Shown here: piece after piece, positions 57,966 through 64,000 of the stretch
How the letters are laid out: each line of letters begins with the position of its first letter
Numbering within the stretch: position 1 is the first letter of the stretch
From: Nonlabens tegetincola
GTDB taxonomy: Bacteria; Bacteroidota; Bacteroidia; Flavobacteriales; Flavobacteriaceae
NCBI RefSeq assembly: GCF_002954355.1
Contig: NZ_MQVV01000012.1
Span: 496,001-560,000 of the forward strand
Reading direction: 5' to 3'
DNA length: 64,000 nt
Made by a program: the position numbers and the translations under genes
Notes under the pieces: generated by a model
Database searches by the model: none
Seen by the model: only the letters and a program-made list of their open reading frames with translations
What the model was told of the DNA's origin: nothing

Positions 57966-59254
57966 TGGATAAAAAAAGTAAAAGATTACTCATTCTTTTT
58001 GGTCTGCTAGTCCTTGCGGTTTTAGTGATAGAAACAGCTGCACCACCACCGTTGAACTGGAAGCCTAGTTATACAAGTTATGATAAAATACCTTTCGGTA
58101 GTTATGTATTTTATGATCAGTTAGATGACTTATTTGTCGATGAAAAAGTTCAAGCAATCGATAAGGATCCTGTTCAGTTTTTAAAAGAAAATGACTCAGT
58201 TACAAATTCTAATTACCTGTTTATTAATGAGTATTTAGGGTTTGATAATTCTGAGGTTGATGACCTTTTAGAATTTGCTAGTCGCGGTAATAAAATTTTT
58301 ATTTCTACAAAAAGTGTTTTTGGAGCTCTTGCCGATACTTTAAACATTGAATCTAACGATACTTATGCTTATTATGAAGAGGATACAGTAAGAGTACGGT
58401 TAAATAATCAGTCCTTTAAAAACCGCAGTTACATTTATAAAAAGGGTAGTAGTTATCGATATTTTGTGAGTTACGATACAACCCGAACACAAGTATTAGG
58501 AGAGGTTCTTCCCTTTGAACCTATAAAAGGATATCTCAAAAATTTTATTGAAAATTCCGAAAACGAATCAGACAGCACCTTTACCAAAGTACTTGAAGAC
58601 AGTAAAATAGTAAGTAAAGAGAGAGAAATTCCGCAAGCAAATTTTATTGAGACTAAAGTAGGTGATGGGGCCATATACCATCACCTTAATCCAATTGCTT
58701 TTACCAATTACTACATGTTACAAGATGGTAAAGAACAATATATCGCCGAGGTAATGTCCTACATGAACGACGGACCTGTTTTCTTTGACGATTATGGTAA
58801 GGCTGGTAAACGAATCATTGAAAGTCCATTGAGGTTTATATTAAGTAACGTTCACCTGCGATGGGCCTGGTATCTAGCGCTAGGAAGTATACTGCTATAT
58901 TTTCTTTTTAAGTCAAAACGTGAACAAAGAGCTGTTCCTGTGGTAGAGCCATTAGAAAACAGCACACTTAGCTTCACTAGGACAATAAGTAATATGTATT
59001 TAGAGAAGTCTGATTACAGCTCGATTGTGTCAAAAAAAATACGCTTTTTTCTAGAGCACGTGCGTTCACATTATTACATTCCGACAGATAAATTAGATCA
59101 ACAATTTATTAAAAAACTATCTGTGAAAACAGGGAAATCACTGGAAGAAACCACTCAATTTGTTCAATTCCTTGGATATCTTATGGGTAAAGGAGTTCAC
59201 AATAAATACGAATTAAAGCAACTTAACGACCAAATAGACGCTTTCTTAAAATAA
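57965..59254 (+). CDS. DUF4350-domain protein
   Basis: 429 aa. An N-terminal helix (LLILFGLLVLAVLVIETAA) is followed by a periplasmic glutamine-amidotransferase-like DUF4350 region (PSYTSYDKIPFGSYVFYDQL, EVDDLLEFASRGNKIFISTK). A second helix near 300 (HLRWAWYLALGSILLYFLF) precedes a helical C-terminal tail. It overlaps DUF4129 by one base and ends 4 nt before the MoxR gene. Function is unknown. Confidence 0.82.
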   Translation: MDKKSKRLLILFGLLVLAVLVIETAAPPPLNWKPSYTSYDKIPFGSYVFYDQLDDLFVDEKVQAIDKDPVQFLKENDSVTNSNYLFINEYLGFDNSEVDDLLEFASRGNKIFISTKSVFGALADTLNIESNDTYAYYEEDTVRVRLNNQSFKNRSYIYKKGSSYRYFVSYDTTRTQVLGEVLPFEPIKGYLKNFIENSENESDSTFTKVLEDSKIVSKEREIPQANFIETKVGDGAIYHHLNPIAFTNYYMLQDGKEQYIAEVMSYMNDGPVFFDDYGKAGKRIIESPLRFILSNVHLRWAWYLALGSILLYFLFKSKREQRAVPVVEPLENSTLSFTRTISNMYLEKSDYSSIVSKKIRFFLEHVRSHYYIPTDKLDQQFIKKLSVKTGKSLEETTQFVQFLGYLMGKGVHNKYELKQLNDQIDAFLK

Positions 59255-59258
59255 ATAT

Positions 59259-60344
59259 ATGGAAGATCATCAATCACCACAATCATCTAACGATTCTTCA
59301 TCTGGATCACAACCTGTTGAGCAGCACGTAGATCGTTTGGATAACGCTTTCGCGAAAGCGGAACCATCACAACCAGCTACCTTTTCAAACAGATTAGATC
59401 TAGGAGAAGTAGCTCTGGCAATTAATAGAATTAAAGCTGAACTGCGTAAAGTAATCATCGGGCAGGAAGAAATGATCGATTTACTTATTGTTTCTATTCT
59501 AGCCAACGGGCATTCCTTGATAGAAGGAGTTCCAGGAGTAGCAAAAACTGTAACGGCTAAGTTATTAGCCAAAACGATGAGAGTAAACTTTTCGAGAATT
59601 CAATTTACACCCGATTTAATGCCAAGTGATATTTTAGGTACTAGTGTGTTTTCGATGAAAAATAACGAATTTGAATTCAAGCCAGGTCCGATATTTTCCA
59701 ACATTATTTTGATTGATGAAATAAACCGAGCACCTGCTAAAACACAGGCAGCGTTATTTGAAGCCATGGCAGAACGTCAAGTTACTATAGATGGCAAAGA
59801 GTATAGTTTAAATGCGCCATTTTTAGTATTTGCTACTCAAAATCCTGTAGAACAAGAAGGAACCTATAGATTGCCAGAGGCGCAATTGGACAGATTCCTT
59901 TTCAAGATCAATGTGAATTACCCTAATCTTCAAGACGAGATAAGTATACTACTAGGTAATCATAATCGAGTTGATAAGGATCCTGAATCTTTAATAGAGC
60001 CTGTACTCACGGCAGATAAAATAACAGAGTATCAAAATACGATCAAAAAAATCATCATCGAGGATAACCTTATCAGGTATATAGCTCAAATAACATTAAA
60101 CACACGAGAAAACCCTAACCTGTATTTAGGAGCTTCTCCTAGAGCAAGTATTGCTATTATGAATGGATCAAAAGCATATGCAGCAATAATGGGTCGTGAT
60201 TTTGTTACACCAGACGATATCAAGTATATATCAAAATCGGTATTGAGGCATCGTATTATTTTGACTCCTGAAAGAGAAATGGAAGGTTTTACCACAGATA
60301 AGGTGGTTGAACAAATCATAGACAGCATTGAGATCCCTAGATAG
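59259..60344 (+). CDS. MoxR-family AAA+ ATPase
   Basis: 361 aa. A Gln/Ser/Pro-rich N-terminal arm of about 50 residues contains palindrome copy 12 (NAFAKAEP). Walker A is GVPGVAKT (90-97), Walker B IILIDEINRAPAKTQAALFEAM (starting near 150), sensor/lid blocks VFATQNPVEQEGTYRLPEAQ, and sensor 2 LGASPRASIAIM. MoxR AAA+ proteins act as chaperones that insert or activate partner complexes, often with DUF58/VWA proteins. The stop overlaps the DUF58 start by one base. The acting partner here is probably the DUF58 protein. Confidence 0.93.
   Translation: MEDHQSPQSSNDSSSGSQPVEQHVDRLDNAFAKAEPSQPATFSNRLDLGEVALAINRIKAELRKVIIGQEEMIDLLIVSILANGHSLIEGVPGVAKTVTAKLLAKTMRVNFSRIQFTPDLMPSDILGTSVFSMKNNEFEFKPGPIFSNIILIDEINRAPAKTQAALFEAMAERQVTIDGKEYSLNAPFLVFATQNPVEQEGTYRLPEAQLDRFLFKINVNYPNLQDEISILLGNHNRVDKDPESLIEPVLTADKITEYQNTIKKIIIEDNLIRYIAQITLNTRENPNLYLGASPRASIAIMNGSKAYAAIMGRDFVTPDDIKYISKSVLRHRIILTPEREMEGFTTDKVVEQIIDSIEIPR
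59345..59360. repeat. Palindrome family, copy 12 (inside moxR-like gene)
   Basis: Perfect CGCTTTCGCGAAAGCG read as N-A-F-A-K-A-E in the flexible N-terminal arm of the MoxR protein. Confidence 0.92.
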
Positions 60345-61678
60345 TGAAACGATTTTATAAAAATTTCTTTCTAAGGCAACGACTGTTTTTTATCCTAGCT
60401 GGTCTAGTAATTGCTTTTGTAATAAGCTTTTTCTTTACCAGATGGTTAGACTATATCATTTTTGCTTTTTATTGTTTGATAGGTCTTACAATTATTGATA
60501 CACTCTCTTTGTATCTTAATAAAACAGGTGTTACAGCGTTGAGAGCAGTTCCTGATAAACTATCCAATAGTGACGACAATCCAGTTCAAATTAAAGTAAC
60601 TAATCAATATACATTTCCTGTTCATATAAGAGTAATAGATGAATTGCCTATTCAATTTCAAAAAAGGGATTTTGAGATAAAAGGATTTTTAAAAAATGGA
60701 AATTCTACAGACTATACCTATACAGTAAGACCGGTTGATCGCGGTGAGTATTATTACGGTGGCCTTAATATTCACGTGCACACCATATTGGGACTCGTTA
60801 GTAGAAGATATGTGTTCAATCAAGAAGTAATGATACCTTGTTATCCTTCATTTTTACAAATGCGTAAGTATGAGTTGATGGCTTTTAGCAATCGACTTAT
60901 TGATTTTGGGATGAAGAAAATAAGGAGAATAGGGCACACGATGGAGTTTGAACAAATAAAAGAGTATGTGAATGGCGATGATGTGAGAAACATTAATTGG
61001 AAAGCTAGTGCAAAACGCAGTCAATTAATGGTAAATCAATATCAGGACGAAAAAGCACAACCTGTATATTCTGTTATCGATAAGGGTAGAGTCATGAAAA
61101 TGCCTTTCGAAGGGCTCAAATTAGTAGATTACGCTCTTAATGCTACTTTAGTAATATCAAATATTGCTCTTAAAAAAGGAGATAAAGCTGGCATGTTTTC
61201 CTTTTCAAATAAGGTAGATAATCAAGTAATGGCTCAAAAAAAGGCCTCACAAATGAACTTGATTTTGGAAACCTTGTATAACTTGGATACTGATTTTAAG
61301 GAAAGTGATTTTTCTCGTCTTTATATAGATATCAAAAGGTCAATTACCCAACGCAGTTTATTACTACTCTATACCAACTTTGAAACCTTAGATGCGTTGT
61401 ATCGACAATTACCTTATTTGCAGGCAATAGCAAAAAGTCACTTGCTTGTTGTAATCTTCTTTGAAAATACTGAACTAAGGGAGCTTACAGATAAAGAAGC
61501 AACTACCACACAAGAAATCTTTGACAAAACAATAGCTCAAAAATTTGCTTACGAAAAGAAGCTTATTGTTAATGAATTAAACAAATTTGGTATTCAAACG
61601 ATCCTTACGGAACCTCAACATCTTACCATAAACACGATCAATAAGTACTTGGAGATTAAGGCTAGAGGATTACTATAA
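60344..61678 (+). CDS. DUF58-domain (VWA-like) membrane protein
   Basis: 444 aa. Two N-terminal helices (residues ~14-60) are followed by a beta domain (VTALRAVPDKLSNSDDNPVQ). The DUF58 signature is EFEQIKEYVNGDDVRNINWKASAKRSQLMVNQYQDEK, in part near 205-240. A VWA-like fold follows but the MIDAS motif (DxSxS) is replaced by VYSVIDKGRVMKM, so metal binding may be lost. It is the last gene of the MoxR cluster. No clear terminator follows, only about 80 bp of ordinary sequence. Confidence 0.9.
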   Translation: MKRFYKNFFLRQRLFFILAGLVIAFVISFFFTRWLDYIIFAFYCLIGLTIIDTLSLYLNKTGVTALRAVPDKLSNSDDNPVQIKVTNQYTFPVHIRVIDELPIQFQKRDFEIKGFLKNGNSTDYTYTVRPVDRGEYYYGGLNIHVHTILGLVSRRYVFNQEVMIPCYPSFLQMRKYELMAFSNRLIDFGMKKIRRIGHTMEFEQIKEYVNGDDVRNINWKASAKRSQLMVNQYQDEKAQPVYSVIDKGRVMKMPFEGLKLVDYALNATLVISNIALKKGDKAGMFSFSNKVDNQVMAQKKASQMNLILETLYNLDTDFKESDFSRLYIDIKRSITQRSLLLLYTNFETLDALYRQLPYLQAIAKSHLLVVIFFENTELRELTDKEATTTQEIFDKTIAQKFAYEKKLIVNELNKFGIQTILTEPQHLTINTINKYLEIKARGLL

Positions 61679-61761
61679 CAGGAGGATGCGACTAGTTGGA
61701 GAAATTGATTAGTTAAAAATTACTGTTGTTAACGCGAGTAATTGTTATAAGGTTTTTATGA

Positions 61762-61962
61762 TTATACTTCTTGATACTGCTCCATTTTAATTCTTAATTG
61801 CTGTATGTCGTTTTTAAGTTCTTTTGCAATGGAACATAGCCGTTCACTCCATTTACGATCTTTTGGGGCAACCTTGAATGCTTTACTTATTAATTGAGTA
61901 TAATGTTTTTCCTTTATCTCAATTTGTTTTTTAACTCGTTCTATCTCCTTTCCTGAATCCAT
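61762..61962 (-). CDS. Short helical protein, unrecognised
   Basis: 66 aa (MDSGKEIERVKKQIEIKEKH onward), strongly charged and helical, probably a coiled-coil (heptad-like spacing in LKNDIQQLRIKMEQYQ). It has no hydrophobic segment. The inverted repeat CAATATT-ATAA-AATATTG (61967-61984) lies 5 nt upstream of its ATG. I cannot assign a function; it may be a genuine small gene because start, size and codon use are ordinary, but this is not proven. Confidence 0.5.
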   Translation of the reverse strand: MDSGKEIERVKKQIEIKEKHYTQLISKAFKVAPKDRKWSERLCSIAKELKNDIQQLRIKMEQYQEV

Positions 61963-61966
61963 ATAA

Positions 61967-61984
61967 CAATATTATAAAATATTG
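61967..61984. promoter_or_regulatory. Inverted repeat before the 66-aa gene
   Basis: CAATATT-ATAA-AATATTG, a 7-bp perfect stem 5 nt upstream of the minus-strand ATG at 61962. It could be an operator or start-site hairpin. Confidence 0.4.
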
Positions 61985-62065
61985 CAATTCAGTACTCTTG
62001 CGATTAAGTTAAACGTATACAAGGAAAACTTAATATTTTGTTTGAAACTTAAAAAGATGACTAAA

Positions 62066-62097
62066 CAAAAAACCAGATCAATTAAGACCTGGTTTCT
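62066..62097 (-). terminator. Terminator after the DUF4197 gene
   Basis: AAACCAG (62070-62076) pairs with CTGGTTT (62089-62095), with a further TC/GA step after a mismatch. The minus strand continues TTTTGTTTAG. Confidence 0.65.
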
Positions 62098-62203
62098 TTC
62101 CCCTTAAAAATGTTTTCCCTTAACATTGATACTGTAAAATTATATCCATTCTTAAAAAGTGATGTAAAATCAGTAACATGTTAGGGTTAAATTACTATTA
62201 AGT

Positions 62204-62908
62204 CTAGTCTTGCAAAGCAAATACTCGTTTTAAAAGGTCAGTACTACGTGAACTTACTTTATTTCTTATTTGTAGTTCTTCTTGTGCAATCATTTTGAAA
62301 ACTCCTTCTAGAGCTTTTTCAGTTACATATTGAGTAAGATCTGGGTTAACATCATCAGTAAGTGGTAAAGAGTTGTATTTGGTAATCGCATTTGACCATA
62401 AGTCTGTAGCTCCTACCTTGCCTAAATTATTTTGAATTACCGGACTAAACTTCGCTCTTAACTCTTCAGTTGTTTTAGCTTCTAGATAACTGGTAGCAGC
62501 CCTATCATCACCTAATAGTATATTTTTAGCATCGTTAAAAGTAATTTCCTTTACCGCATTGGTAAAGATGGGTAAGGCTTCTTTAGTAGCATCTTCGGCA
62601 GCACGATTTAATAACTTCAAACCTTCATCTGCTATGGAGCTTAAACCTATTTTACGCAAGCCTTTATCTACTTTTTGCAGTTCATCTGGTAATAAAATTT
62701 TGACTGCTTCATTCCTGTAAAACCCATCCTTCTGCATGAGTTTAGTTACTTCTTTATCAATTCCTTGATCTAGTGCAGCTCTTAGTCCGTTTCCAATTTC
62801 GGCTTGAGATAAAGCGCCTCCTTGTGGTAGGTTGTTGGCGATATCTTGAAGTGTTTTACAGCTACTAACTACTAGTAGTAAAGCAAAGATTAAAGAGAAT
62901 CTTTTCAT
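62204..62908 (-). CDS. DUF4197-domain lipoprotein
   Basis: 234 aa. Lipobox VVSSC (Cys17). The mature region is a helical DUF4197 domain (ALSQAEIGNGLRAALDQGID, ILLPDELQKVDKGLRKIG, AEDATKEALPIFTNAVKEIT, YVTEKALEGVFKMIAQEELQIR). Such proteins are periplasmic or outer-membrane anchored; function unknown. It is divergent from the lipoprotein gene at 62988. Confidence 0.85.
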   Translation of the reverse strand: MKRFSLIFALLLVVSSCKTLQDIANNLPQGGALSQAEIGNGLRAALDQGIDKEVTKLMQKDGFYRNEAVKILLPDELQKVDKGLRKIGLSSIADEGLKLLNRAAEDATKEALPIFTNAVKEITFNDAKNILLGDDRAATSYLEAKTTEELRAKFSPVIQNNLGKVGATDLWSNAITKYNSLPLTDDVNPDLTQYVTEKALEGVFKMIAQEELQIRNKVSSRSTDLLKRVFALQD

Positions 62909-62987
62909 GATAAATAATTTTTATAAAGATACAATTAGCCATGATTTTGGGCATCATCTTTGATACTTCTTTTAAAACCAAAATACC

Positions 62988-63515
62988 ATGATTAAAAAAA
63001 TTACTCTATTTGTGCTTATTGCCTTTATTTCATCATGTTATTCCACTCAGGAATTAAGTAAGCGTACATCAACTGATATCATGTATTTCAATAAAAATAC
63101 GTTTGAAGCAGAATATCAAAATAGGGTTCCAGGCGATACACAAAACAGCTTATGGAAAGATCTATGTTTTCATGACAATTCAAAAAATCAGATAGGCTCA
63201 ACTTTAAGTACGGTAGGACTTAAAATGGAAGGCGATAATAGGATTAAAGCTGTACTTTTTGAAAATAAAATCCCTCAAGATTCATTAATACTCAAAGGAA
63301 AATTAAAAGATAAGCTTTTTGTTATAAGAAAAGGTAGTTACGTGATACCCTTAATATTCGTAAATGGATCTAGGACAAAGAAAACAGCCTTAGGCAATGA
63401 TATCAACGGCGATTTAGTGTTACTTCAAAAGGATGCTGAATCATCTGCTATTCTAGGTGAAGAAGGACACTCTCAAGCAGATTTTGTCACCGCAACTTAC
63501 ATGCGTATTAATTAA
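62988..63515 (+). CDS. Lipoprotein, unrecognised
   Basis: 175 aa with signal MIKKITLFVLIAFISSC (lipid Cys17) and a Ser/Thr-rich start of the mature part. The remaining beta-rich region (KDLCFHDNSKNQIGSTLSTV, DSLILKGKLKDKLFVIRKGS) has no family I recognise. It ends at a bidirectional terminator shared with the DUF6952 gene. Confidence 0.75.
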   Translation: MIKKITLFVLIAFISSCYSTQELSKRTSTDIMYFNKNTFEAEYQNRVPGDTQNSLWKDLCFHDNSKNQIGSTLSTVGLKMEGDNRIKAVLFENKIPQDSLILKGKLKDKLFVIRKGSYVIPLIFVNGSRTKKTALGNDINGDLVLLQKDAESSAILGEEGHSQADFVTATYMRIN

Positions 63516-63519
63516 ATAA

Positions 63520-63547
63520 AAAAAGCACCTTGCTTTAGGTGCTTTTT
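63520..63547. terminator. Bidirectional terminator, lipoprotein / DUF6952
   Basis: AAAAAGCACCT (63520-63530), loop TGCTTT, AGGTGCTTTTT (63537-63547). Confidence 0.88.
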
Positions 63548-63548
63548 A

Positions 63549-63797
63549 TCATTGATCTATAGAACCCATAACTTTTTGGGCAAAGGCATTGGCAGCTTCA
63601 ACACCTGACATTCCTTGTTCTACATTTGCATGGACCTCAAGTGCTCCACATATATTAGTGATAAGTTCACCTACCACATCCATTTCCTCATCTGTTACTG
63701 ATCGATGTTCAGAAAAATGTTCTAATACTTCCAGTGTAGCTTCTAGCTGTTCTGGGGTAGTTCCTTTTTGTAAATGTCTAATTACTGGTAACTTCAT
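63549..63797 (-). CDS. DUF6952-family protein
   Basis: 82 aa (MKLPVIRHLQKGTTPEQLEA, then LEVHANVEQGMSGVEAANAF). A small helical protein family of flavobacteria that sits next to a thioredoxin-like gene, as it does here. It overlaps the upstream thioredoxin gene by 20 nt, so the two are coupled. Function unknown; a role with the thioredoxin is inference. Confidence 0.85.
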   Translation of the reverse strand: MKLPVIRHLQKGTTPEQLEATLEVLEHFSEHRSVTDEEMDVVGELITNICGALEVHANVEQGMSGVEAANAFAQKVMGSIDQ

Positions 63798-64000
63798 TTA
63801 CTAGGTCTTTAAGGTTTTCAAATTTGTTAGTTTGTACTTGGTTTACAAAACTTCCACCTTTAAAAGTAGCAAAGGTAGGCAAGTTGTCCACGGTAGCTAA
63901 TTTTCTTGATTCAGGAAACTTTTCTGCATCAACTAGTATAAAAACAGTGTCTTCATTTTCGGCAGATAGTTTTTTAAATTTTGGTTTCATTAACCTGCAG
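63778..64000 (-). CDS. Thioredoxin-family protein (5' end beyond window)
   Basis: The frame is open to the window edge and reads CRLMKPKFKKLS at the end nearest the edge, i.e. the second active-site Cys of a CxxC followed by the typical thioredoxin helix. So the ATG at 63990 is internal and the real start lies past base 64000. The visible part continues TVFILVDAEKFPESRKLATV, NLPTFATFKGG (cis-Pro loop) and ends ENLKDLVNEVTSN. It is probably a cytosolic disulfide reductase coupled to DUF6952. Confidence 0.88.
   Translation of the reverse strand, partial: CRLMKPKFKKLSAENEDTVFILVDAEKFPESRKLATVDNLPTFATFKGGSFVNQVQTNKFENLKDLVNEVTSN

Noticed and set aside
61720-61745. Weak inverted repeat after the DUF58 gene
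   Set aside because: A short AATTAC/GTAATT stem with a long loop and no T tract is not convincing as a terminator.

Overview
The window is a compact, AT-rich chromosomal segment with the hallmarks of a marine member of the Flavobacteriaceae (Bacteroidota). The evidence is the -7 promoter motif TAnnTTTG, the lack of Shine-Dalgarno sequences, two secreted proteins with type IX secretion (T9SS) C-terminal sorting domains, a third with a related tail, a class III glutamine synthetase, and many Bacteroidota-specific families (DUF2490, DUF6952, LIC11966-type, BT_3928-type). A Nonlabens/Dokdonia-like genus is plausible but is only my impression. No phage, IS element, CRISPR array, tRNA or rRNA was seen; this is core chromosome.

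Layout. 1-5010: end of the ribosomal/RNA polymerase operon (rpsK partial, rpsD, rpoA, rplQ), then carA-eno. 5188-10431: a giant secreted M12B-type metalloprotease. 10627-14013: citrate synthase and two guanidine-group enzymes (dimethylargininase-like and CtlX). 14135-17595: an SDR protein, a methyltransferase and a divergently transcribed THUMP RNA methyltransferase. 17668-22362: a run of DoxX/BT_3928 protein, lone OppB-type permease, tpiA, a frameshifted DUF1287 gene, prmA and clpS. 22440-33628: M24 peptidase, a repeat-rich T9SS protein, rluF, small membrane and cytosolic proteins, a FAS1 lipoprotein, mnmA and a subtilase. 33634-44915 (all minus): pyrF, prfA, purM, glnN, a Na/Ca exchanger, then envelope proteins (LIC11966-type, S41 protease, DUF2490, lipoprotein). 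45280-50516: FGE-like lipoprotein, transaldolase, thioredoxin-fold lipoprotein, ABC-F ATPase, small membrane protein. 50523-53950: mutL and two rhomboid proteases. 53947-61678: TRIC channel, RDD protein and the SpoIIM / membrane protein / DUF4129 / DUF4350 / MoxR / DUF58 cluster. 61762-64000: small lipoproteins, DUF6952 and a thioredoxin cut by the window end.

The most striking signal is not a gene. A 14-16 bp palindrome, CGCTTTCGCGAAAGCG, occurs 12 times (10 with a perfect GCTTTCGCGAAAGC core, 2 with one change), about once per 5 kb and more evenly spaced than chance would give. Nine copies lie inside genes, where they are read as AFAKA or LSRK in non-conserved protein positions; three are intergenic. 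It looks like a genome-wide site (nucleoid, segregation, uptake or selfish element) that overrides local coding sequence. A second theme is a -7 box ending exactly 4 nt before ATG at several unrelated genes (predicted leaderless mRNAs), which also corrects several gene starts.
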